NCBI GenBank assembly: GCA_937920635.1
Contig: CAKZUE010000070.1
Coordinates: 1 to 64,000, forward strand
Direction of reading: 5' to 3'
Length of the DNA: 64,000 nt
From: an uncultured Bryobacteraceae bacterium
GTDB lineage: Bacteria; Acidobacteriota; Terriglobia; Bryobacterales; Bryobacteraceae
Both the position numbers and the translations under genes were made by a program. The notes beneath the pieces were generated by a model that made no database searches, was not told the origin of the DNA, and was given only the letters and a program-made list of their open reading frames with translations. Shown here piece by piece: positions 25,609 through 32,221 of this stretch (within the stretch, counting starts at the first letter, position 1; the number at the start of each line of letters is the position of its first letter).

Positions 25609-26025
25609 ATGATTCTTGCAGTGGCTGTGGCGCTGACCGCGGGCGTGCTGGCCTTCGTGTTTCTGGTGCGGCCGGAAGACCTTCCGCCCGAAGAGGCGCC
25701 GCCGCCGTGGGCGCACCTGGAAGAGCGGCGGGACGTGCTCTATGACAATCTCCGCGATCTAAACTTCGAGTACGGGCTGGGCAAGCTCTCCGACGGGGAC
25801 TACGCCAAGGCCAAGGCCACGCTGCAAGCCGAGCTCAACAAAGTGAACGCGGAACTGGAGCGCATGCAGGCGCAGGCGCCGTCGAAGCCGGCGAAAGCCG
25901 CCGCGCCGAAGCAGCCGCCGCCGCCCGCCGCGGGCACGGTGTGCCCGCACTGCGGCGCGAAGTTCGACAAGCCCCTGAAGTTCTGCGGCGAGTGCGGCAA
26001 GCCGATGGCGGGAGGCGCAGCATGA
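25609..26025 (+). CDS. CcmI-like membrane protein with a C-terminal zinc ribbon
   Basis: A 138-residue protein between ccmF and the next ccm gene. It has one N-terminal helix (~3-20), a helical segment (EERRDVLYDNLRDLNFEYGLGKLSDGDYAKAK) closely resembling the start of CcmI, a Pro/Ala-rich linker, and a zinc ribbon: CPHCGAKF...FCGECGKP (four Cys in two CxxC pairs). CcmI delivers apocytochromes to CcmF/H in proteobacteria; here its TPR domain is replaced by the ribbon. It could help present or keep reduced the haem-binding cysteines, but that is inference. Its stop overlaps the next start as ATGA. Confidence 0.75.
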   Translation: MILAVAVALTAGVLAFVFLVRPEDLPPEEAPPPWAHLEERRDVLYDNLRDLNFEYGLGKLSDGDYAKAKATLQAELNKVNAELERMQAQAPSKPAKAAAPKQPPPPAAGTVCPHCGAKFDKPLKFCGECGKPMAGGAA

Positions 26026-27002
26026 GAGGCGCGTGGATGCTTGTCCTGGCCGCCCTTCCGGCGCTGGCCGATATCAGCGGCACTGTGGTCAACAGAACGA
26101 CCGGCAAGCCGCAGGCGGGCGTGATGGTGCACCTGACGCAGATGGGGCAGGGCGGCATGGCGCCGGCGGGCAGCGCCCGGACGGGCGAGGACGGCCGTTT
26201 CACCATCCAGACCAAGGGTGGGGGAGCGATGCTGCTGCAAGCCGTGTACAAAGGCGTCAGCTATTCGCGCCCCGTGGAGGCGGGCGCGGCGAACGTTCAG
26301 GTGGACGTTTACGATGCCGCGCCGCGCGTGCCTGACGCGCGCGTCACGCAGCACATGATCCTGGTGGAAAGCGACGGCAAGGAGTGGGTGGTCAACGAGA
26401 CCATTCTGTTTGAGAACACGGCCAACGTTACCTGGAACGATCCCGAGCAGGGGACTCTCCAGTTCACCGCACCCACGGCTGCCGGAGACAACGTGCGCGT
26501 GCGCGCCACTTCGCCCGGCAGCGTGCCTGTGGAGCGGGAGCCGCGCCGCGTGCGTCCGGGCGTGTTCGCGCTGGATTTTCCGGTGAAGCCGGGCGGCGAA
26601 ACGCGCTTCGACATCAGCTACAAGTTTCCGGCGCAGGAAAAGACCGTTTTGCAGGGCCGCATCCTTCATCCGCCCGGTCCGGTGCGGCTGGTGGTTCCGG
26701 AGGGCATTCAGGCCGAGGGGGAGGCGTTGAAAGAACTCGGCCAGGAGCCCTCGACCCGCGCCGCAATCTTCGACATCACTGGCAACTCTTACGAGATCCT
26801 TCTCAGCGGAACGGGCGCGCTGCCGCAGACGCCTCCGGCGGGCGAGAGCGAAGAAGACGGGCCGCGGATCGAACGCATTCTGCCGCCCGGATACGAGCGC
26901 TGGTGGAAGATCGCGCTGGTTCTGGTGGCGGCGTTTCTTGCGCTCAGTTTCTGGGCGCAGTGGATCAAGTCCGGAGAAACGGGCCAACGCAGCGCGCGAT
27001 GA
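26022..27002 (+). CDS. Periplasmic carboxypeptidase-regulatory-domain protein in the ccm operon
   Basis: A 326-residue exported protein: a short signal peptide (MRGAWMLVLAALPALA), then an immunoglobulin-like regulatory domain (ISGTVVNRTTGKPQAGVMVHL to VQVDVYDAA). A second beta domain covers ~105-225 (ILVESDGKEWVVNETILFENTA). A C-terminal membrane helix (WWKIALVLVAAFLALSFWAQW) leaves a short cytoplasmic tail. GGAGG at 26011-26015 lies 6 nt before the ATG, and the start overlaps the previous stop. Its stop overlaps ccmA in the same way, so it is co-translated with the maturation genes. It may be a scaffold at the CcmF-CcmABC site; the role is not known. Confidence 0.75.
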   Translation: MRGAWMLVLAALPALADISGTVVNRTTGKPQAGVMVHLTQMGQGGMAPAGSARTGEDGRFTIQTKGGGAMLLQAVYKGVSYSRPVEAGAANVQVDVYDAAPRVPDARVTQHMILVESDGKEWVVNETILFENTANVTWNDPEQGTLQFTAPTAAGDNVRVRATSPGSVPVEREPRRVRPGVFALDFPVKPGGETRFDISYKFPAQEKTVLQGRILHPPGPVRLVVPEGIQAEGEALKELGQEPSTRAAIFDITGNSYEILLSGTGALPQTPPAGESEEDGPRIERILPPGYERWWKIALVLVAAFLALSFWAQWIKSGETGQRSAR

Positions 27003-27697
27003 CCGCCCTCGCCGTTGAGCAGGTATGGAAATACTACGGCGATTTTCCCGCCCTGCGCGGCATCTCTTTTGAAGCGGAGCAAGGGGCGTGCGTCGCGCTG
27101 CTGGGCCGCAACGGCGCGGGCAAGACGACGCTGTTGCGCATCCTTGCCGGGCTGTCGAAGCCAAGCAAAGGCGCGGTGCGCGTGCTCGGGCGGGACTGTC
27201 TTTCCGCCGAAGTGCGCCGCGCGACCGGCATGCTCGGCCACGGCATCGGCATCTACGACGAACTCTCCGCTTACGAGAATCTGCGCCTGTTCGCCGCCCT
27301 CTATGGGCACAAGGACGCCCACCGCGCGGCGATGGAGTGGCTCGAGCGGACGGGGCTCGAGCGCGTGCGGGACGGGCTGGTGCGCGAGTTTTCGCGCGGC
27401 ATGAGGCAGCGGCTGGCGGTGGCGCGCGCGTTTCTGCACAAGCCGTCGCTGCTGCTGCTGGACGAGCCCTTCACGGCGCTCGACGACCGCGCCATCGCGC
27501 TGTTGCAGGGGCTGCTGCGGGAGTCGCTCGCTTCCGGAGCGACGATCGTCATGTCCACGCACCAGTTGCGCGAGGCGCTGGAGCTGGCTACGCATGTCGC
27601 GCTGATCGTGAAAGGCAGGCTCGCGCACTCGGGCGAGCGCACGGCGGAGATGCTCGACGATCCGGGCTATCTGTACCGGACTTACGGAGAAGCGTGA
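26999..27697 (+). CDS. ccmA: Heme exporter ATP-binding protein CcmA
   Basis: A 232-residue ABC ATPase of usual CcmA size. Walker A GRNGAGKTT is at 36-44, the signature SRGMRQR at 132-138 (degenerate LSGGQ, as in CcmA) and Walker B LLLLDEP at 151-157, followed by the switch His in STHQL. CcmA with CcmB uses ATP to release holo-CcmE from the CcmC complex. Start and stop are fixed by overlaps: its ATG overlaps the upstream TGA (ATGA at 26999-27002), and its TGA shares one base with the ccmB ATG. Confidence 0.94.
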   Translation: MTALAVEQVWKYYGDFPALRGISFEAEQGACVALLGRNGAGKTTLLRILAGLSKPSKGAVRVLGRDCLSAEVRRATGMLGHGIGIYDELSAYENLRLFAALYGHKDAHRAAMEWLERTGLERVRDGLVREFSRGMRQRLAVARAFLHKPSLLLLDEPFTALDDRAIALLQGLLRESLASGATIVMSTHQLREALELATHVALIVKGRLAHSGERTAEMLDDPGYLYRTYGEA

Positions 27698-28377
27698 TGC
27701 AATATCTCCGCCAGGCGTGGACCATTGCAGCCAAGGATCTCCGCAGCGAGCTGCGCACGAAAGAAGCCCTGAACGCCTCGCTGTCGTTCGCGCTGGTGAT
27801 CCTGCTGCTGTTCAGCTTCGCCTTCGACCCGACGGCGGAGATGACGCGCGAGATCAGCGGCGGGCTGCTGTGGCTGGTGTTCGCATTCGCCGGCGCGCTG
27901 CTGCTGAACCGCAGTTTCGCGCGGGAACTCGAAAACGACTGCCTGGACGTGCTGGTGACGAGCCCCGTGCCCGCCTCGGCGCTCTTTCTGGGGAAGACCC
28001 TGGCCAACTGGGTGCTGTTGCTCGGCATCGAAATGGTGTGCCTGCCGGTGTTCGGAGTGTTTTACAACGTGGACTGGGCGCGGCAGCCTCTGTGGCTGGC
28101 TCTGGTGCTGCTGTTGGCCACGTGGGGCATCACGGTGATCGGGACGATGTTTTCCGCGCTCACCGTGAACCTGCGGCTGCGGGAGCTGATGCTGCCGATG
28201 CTCGTCTATCCGATGCTGATTCCGTGCCTGATGGCGGCGATGCAACTGACTACGGCGCTGGTGGCGGGGCAGGCGCCGGCGGGGGACCAACTGGCGTGGC
28301 TGCGGATGCTGGTGGGATTCGATATCATCTTCACGGCGCTGTCGGTGGCGCTGGTGGAGACTGTGCTGATCGGGTGA
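27697..28377 (+). CDS. ccmB: Heme exporter membrane protein CcmB
   Basis: A 226-residue membrane protein with about six helices, the normal size. It opens QYLRQAWTIAAKDLRSELRTKEAL, the conserved cytoplasmic lead of CcmB. Helices follow at ~27-45 and 55-75, and the conserved LENDCLDVLVTSPVPASALFLGKTLANW cytoplasmic segment lies between them and the next helices. It pairs with CcmA. ATG 27697 overlaps the ccmA stop by one base (TGATG). Downstream ccmC begins 4 bp after the stop. Confidence 0.93.
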   Translation: MQYLRQAWTIAAKDLRSELRTKEALNASLSFALVILLLFSFAFDPTAEMTREISGGLLWLVFAFAGALLLNRSFARELENDCLDVLVTSPVPASALFLGKTLANWVLLLGIEMVCLPVFGVFYNVDWARQPLWLALVLLLATWGITVIGTMFSALTVNLRLRELMLPMLVYPMLIPCLMAAMQLTTALVAGQAPAGDQLAWLRMLVGFDIIFTALSVALVETVLIG

Positions 28378-28381
28378 AGAG

Positions 28382-29059
28382 ATGAGAGAAAAAATCCTGT
28401 ACGGACTGGGCGCCATTGCAGCGCTGCTGCTGGCGCGCAACATCTGGGTGATGCTCACGGGGCTGCCCGATGAAGCGTTCCAGGGCGCCATTTTCCGCAT
28501 CATTTTCTTCCATGTGCCAGCGGCATTTACCTGCTTTTTGTGCTTTTTTGTGTCGCTGATTGCGTCGATCAGCTATCTGAAAACGGGCCGCATGCAGTGG
28601 GACTCGCTGGCCGTCTCGGCCACCGAGGTGGGGCTGGCTTTCGGCGCGGCCAATCTGATCAGCGGCATGATCTGGGCCCGCATCATCTGGGGCATCTGGT
28701 GGACGTGGGACTGGCGGCTGACGTCGATGCTGGTCTGCTGGCTGCTGTATGCGGGCTACCTGGTGCTGCGCCGCGCGGTGGAGGAGCCGGCGCAGCGGGC
28801 GCGCCTCTCCGCCGTGCTCTCGATCCTGAGCTTCACCGTGGTGCCGTTCGTGTTCTTCTCGATCAAGTGGTTCCGCACGCAGCACCCGCAGCCGGTGTTG
28901 TACGGGGAAGGGAGAATGGAGGCCGGCTACCGCGCCATGCTGTACGGAAACTGGCTGCCGCTGCTGCTGATCGCCGTCATTCTGGTGGCGGTGCGGATGC
29001 AGCAGGAGAAGCGCCTGCGGGAGCTGGACGCCCTGCGGCGCGAAGCGCACGCTTTTTAG
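28382..29059 (+). CDS. ccmC: Heme exporter protein CcmC
   Basis: A 225-residue protein with six membrane helices. The tryptophan-rich WWD domain ('RIIWGIWWTWDWRLTSM' around 100-117) binds haem, and the conserved His residues are in the flanking loops (FFHVPAAF near 40 and the later HPQPVLYG). CcmC attaches haem to CcmE outside the membrane. It follows ccmB by 4 bp. In gene order the cluster is E-F-(I-like)-(reg)-A-B-C-D, with E and F placed before A-B-C, unlike the ABCDEFGH order of Escherichia coli. Confidence 0.95.
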   Translation: MREKILYGLGAIAALLLARNIWVMLTGLPDEAFQGAIFRIIFFHVPAAFTCFLCFFVSLIASISYLKTGRMQWDSLAVSATEVGLAFGAANLISGMIWARIIWGIWWTWDWRLTSMLVCWLLYAGYLVLRRAVEEPAQRARLSAVLSILSFTVVPFVFFSIKWFRTQHPQPVLYGEGRMEAGYRAMLYGNWLPLLLIAVILVAVRMQQEKRLRELDALRREAHAF

Positions 29060-29077
29060 ACGGAAAGGACTCTGCTG

Positions 29078-29242
29078 ATGGGTGACGCCGCTGCGCGCAA
29101 TTTTCAATATCTGGCCTACGGGCTGATCGCCGTGTGGGCCATTCTTGCCGTGTACGTGCTGACGCTCGTGAGCCGGGAACGCCGGATCGAGCGGGAGATC
29201 GAGGGTCTGAAAAGAATGGTCGAAGACCGGGAAGGGAAGTGA
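29078..29242 (+). CDS. ccmD: CcmD-like small membrane protein
   Basis: A 54-residue protein: MGDAAARNFQ, one membrane helix (YLAYGLIAVWAILAVYVLTL, about 11-30) and a charged coiled tail (SRERRIEREIEGLKR). CcmD proteins have exactly this plan and help release CcmE from CcmABC. It lies 18 bp after ccmC and 4 bp before the next gene. A GGAAAGGA stretch is about 8 nt before the ATG. It is easy to miss because of its length. Confidence 0.85.
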   Translation: MGDAAARNFQYLAYGLIAVWAILAVYVLTLVSRERRIEREIEGLKRMVEDREGK

Positions 29243-29246
29243 CGCC

Positions 29247-30581
29247 ATGAAGCGCCGGAGCCTGTTGGGAGCCCTGGCCGCCGCGCCGCTGGCGGCGCGC
29301 GAGCCCCAGGCGCAGCAAACCGCGGCGCGCGCCGCGCGAGGCGTGCCCGCGCCGCGCATCCGCGACGTGCAGGTGATCGCCACCGCGCCGCAGGGCCTGC
29401 GGCTCACGGTGGTCAAGATCGTCACCGATCAGGACGGGCTGTACGGCTATGGCTGCGGCACTTACACGCAGCGCGCCGAGCTGGTGGTGGCGGCGGTGGA
29501 GCGCTATCTTCGCCCGTTCCTGATCGGCAAGCCGGCCGACCGCATCGACGACCTGTGGCAGGCCATGTACAACTCGTCTTACTGGCGCAACGGGCCGGTG
29601 CTGAACAACGCCATCAGCGGCGTCGACCAGGCGCTGTGGGACATCAAAGGGCGCATGGCGGGCATGCCGGTGTATCAACTGTTGGGGGGCAAGTGCCGCG
29701 AGGCGGCCGACTGTTACGCGCACGCAAGCGGACGCGAGATCGCGGAAGTGATCGACAACGCGCGCAAGCTGATGGCGCAGGGCTTCCGGCACATCCGCGT
29801 GCAGGTAGGCGTGCCAGGGCAGGCGGGCTATGGCGCGGGCGGCGGGGCGGGGCAGGTGGAAAAGCTCCATGATGCGCCGGTGTTCGAGCCGGAAGATTAC
29901 CTGCGGCGGGCGCTGAAGCTGCTGGAGACGGCGCGCAAGGAACTGGGCGAGGCGGTCGAACTGCTGCACGATGTGCATGAGCGGGTTTCGCCGATCCAGG
30001 CGGTGCGGTTCTGCAAGGAATGCGAGCGGTTCCGGCTATTCTTCCTGGAGGACCCGCTGTCGCCGGAGGACATTGAATGGTTCCGCATCATCCGGCAGCA
30101 GTGCTCGACCCCGATTGCGATGGGCGAGCTGTTCAACAGCCCGCACGAATGGACGCCGCTGATCAGGGACCGGCTGATCGACTTCATCCGCATCCATGTC
30201 TCGCAGGCAGGCGGGCTGACGCCTTGCCGCAAGATCGCGGCGATGGCCGAGTTGATGGGCGTGAAGACGGCGTGGCACGGTCCGGGCGATGTTTCGCCCG
30301 TGGGCCACATGGCCAACATCACGCTCGATGTGGCCTGCCACAACTTCGGCATCCAGGAGAGCGTGTTCTTCCCCGACGCGGTGCGCGAGGTGTTTGAGGG
30401 CTGCCCGGTGCTGAAGAACGGCTACTTTTATGTGAACGAATCGCCCGGCTGGGGCATTGAAGTGAACGAAGCGGCGGCGAAGAAATACCCGTACGGGTAC
30501 GGCGAGAAGGGCGAGCGGCAGCGGCTGAACGGCGGCTGGGGCGAAGTGCGCCGCCGCGACGGGACGATCATCAAACAGTAG
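29247..30581 (+). CDS. Tat-exported enolase-superfamily enzyme, D-mannonate dehydratase (ManD) type
   Basis: A 444-residue enzyme of the mandelate racemase/muconate lactonising family. Blocks typical of the ManD subgroup are present: NGPVLNNAISGVDQALWDIKGR, LLHDVHERVSP (metal-binding D), FFLEDPLSPED (E), GELFNSPHEW (third ligand E) and the WHGPGDVSPVGHMAN loop. The chemistry is expected to be dehydration of a sugar acid such as D-mannonate or D-gluconate; several relatives are very slow and of unclear role. The N terminus, MKRRSLLGALAAAPLAA, is a twin-arginine signal, so it acts in the periplasm. It starts 4 bp after ccmD, but a functional link is not implied. Confidence 0.88.
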   Translation: MKRRSLLGALAAAPLAAREPQAQQTAARAARGVPAPRIRDVQVIATAPQGLRLTVVKIVTDQDGLYGYGCGTYTQRAELVVAAVERYLRPFLIGKPADRIDDLWQAMYNSSYWRNGPVLNNAISGVDQALWDIKGRMAGMPVYQLLGGKCREAADCYAHASGREIAEVIDNARKLMAQGFRHIRVQVGVPGQAGYGAGGGAGQVEKLHDAPVFEPEDYLRRALKLLETARKELGEAVELLHDVHERVSPIQAVRFCKECERFRLFFLEDPLSPEDIEWFRIIRQQCSTPIAMGELFNSPHEWTPLIRDRLIDFIRIHVSQAGGLTPCRKIAAMAELMGVKTAWHGPGDVSPVGHMANITLDVACHNFGIQESVFFPDAVREVFEGCPVLKNGYFYVNESPGWGIEVNEAAAKKYPYGYGEKGERQRLNGGWGEVRRRDGTIIKQ

Positions 30582-30658
30582 GTGGGGCGGGGCGCGCATC
30601 GCCTGGCGCCGGGCTGGTTATCTGCGGTTGCAGGTCTTCGATGCGGCGGCCCAGCCGG

Positions 30659-32104
30659 TCAGTGCCGCTCTCTCACCTGCGGCGCGCGTGACTGGCGGGC
30701 ATCATCCGGGCGCTTCATTTTTTGCAGGGACTCCGGGCGGCGGAATCCCCGGGCGGCGAGGTCATCCCAGTTGAGCGGCGCCGAGCCGGGCAGGTGCGGA
30801 TGGAGGATTCTTTTGTATTCGCTGCACGCCGGGGCGGCTTCCGGGATGCTGCACACGAGCTGAAGCATTTCATACACCTCGCTGATGCGGGTGTTGAACG
30901 ACTTGTGCGCATCGGAACTCAACTGCTGCTCGAACTGCGTGGACAGTCCCGCCGTGCCGGTAGCCATGGCGAGTTTTGACAATGCGCCCGCCGCGGAGTA
31001 GACGTCGTAGCCGGAGATCAGGGCAAGCAGCGTGCCCCAGACGTCGGCATCGAATTCCGGGTTCTCGTGGAACTCCAGCATGCCGGACCTCTGCTGATAG
31101 ATGTGGCCCAGCTCGTGCCCCGCTACAAAGGCGAGCTCGCTGTCGCTGTCGCCCAACAGCTCGGACAGGCCCATATAGATGCCGACCTCGCGCCCGCCGA
31201 GCGCGTAGGCGTTGACGGTCTGGTCGTAGAGGATTTCCAGATCCGGCTCGGACTGGAGCATGCCCAGGTCCTTCGCCGCTTTCAGAACGCGCAGATAGAC
31301 GTTCCAGATGCGGTCCCAGTGGGAGATCGGCGGAGTGATGCCGCCGGGCGGGATGCTCGAGAAGGTGCCGCTGGGGTCGGCGTTCATGGTCCAGGCGAGG
31401 AACTCGTCATCAGGGCGGTCGACGCCCTCCAGCGCCAGGACAGCATCGTTGAGGTCGGCTGCGGCAAACCGTTCGCTCACGTTGAACGCTCTGTGGCCGA
31501 ACGGGGGAACGGTGATTCGCGAGGGACCGAGCAGGGTGCCGTCCTTGCGCTTCAGGTAGGCATCCACCTGGAGCGTCCGATTGTTGGGATTGGCCACCGC
31601 GACACCCAGGTCCCGGTTGGCATAAGAGACATAGTCGATCACTGGTAAAGTCGGCGGAGCGGTCACCTCCTGTTTGGCGTTCGGGCCCACCCAGAGCCGG
31701 AAGGACGCGCTGCCCACCAGCGGAACATCTGAAAAGACCCGCGCCCATCCCGAGCGGACCGGCAGCATCGTGGGGCGCGTCGAGAGAGTGAGCGAACCCA
31801 GGGCGGGCACCACGACGGAGAATCGCGAAGCGAGTCCGGTGCCGAAATCCACCGGAAGCTCTCCGCCGTCGCCGCCGAACAAACGAATTTCAGCCCTGGC
31901 GTCGGTATCGTTTGTGTTGACGAACGTGAAGGCGGTCTGCCAGCGCCCTCCGCCGAACTGGCCGTCAGCGACCTGGGCGAAGTACAGGTTGACATGAGCC
32001 GACACTGCCTGCCGCTGCGCCTGCGCCGTCCATGGCGGCAGGCACAGAAGCCAAACAACAAAGATCAAAAGCAGGACTCGGGAAGAGAGGGTTAAGAGTC
32101 GCAT
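30659..32104 (-). CDS. Secreted zinc metallopeptidase with HELGH motif (M48-like)
   Basis: A 481-residue exported protein. The signal peptide covers ~1-30 (RVLLLIFVVWLLCLPPWTAQA). The first ~230 residues are beta-sandwich-like (LYFAQVADG, FTFVNTNDTDARAEIRLFGG, FRLWVGPNAKQ). The peptidase is C-terminal: VAGHELGHIYQQ (zinc ligands H, H; catalytic E) followed by an acidic ENPEFDADVWG segment that supplies the third ligand, as in M48 enzymes. Start ATG 32104, with GGAAT-AGG just upstream, fits the signal peptide better than a start 13 codons earlier. Partners and substrates are not visible. The beta part recurs in cell-surface proteins of Acidobacteria. Confidence 0.8.
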   Translation of the reverse strand: MRLLTLSSRVLLLIFVVWLLCLPPWTAQAQRQAVSAHVNLYFAQVADGQFGGGRWQTAFTFVNTNDTDARAEIRLFGGDGGELPVDFGTGLASRFSVVVPALGSLTLSTRPTMLPVRSGWARVFSDVPLVGSASFRLWVGPNAKQEVTAPPTLPVIDYVSYANRDLGVAVANPNNRTLQVDAYLKRKDGTLLGPSRITVPPFGHRAFNVSERFAAADLNDAVLALEGVDRPDDEFLAWTMNADPSGTFSSIPPGGITPPISHWDRIWNVYLRVLKAAKDLGMLQSEPDLEILYDQTVNAYALGGREVGIYMGLSELLGDSDSELAFVAGHELGHIYQQRSGMLEFHENPEFDADVWGTLLALISGYDVYSAAGALSKLAMATGTAGLSTQFEQQLSSDAHKSFNTRISEVYEMLQLVCSIPEAAPACSEYKRILHPHLPGSAPLNWDDLAARGFRRPESLQKMKRPDDARQSRAPQVRERH

Positions 32105-32221
32105 CCTATTCCAATAATCGGCAAATCGGCCCGCCATGATCACACTGCGGGCGAAAAAACGGAAGGTTTCTGCGCATGCGCCCAGGATGGGCGCCGTTGG
32201 GCCGCGCGGGTGCGGGAGCGC

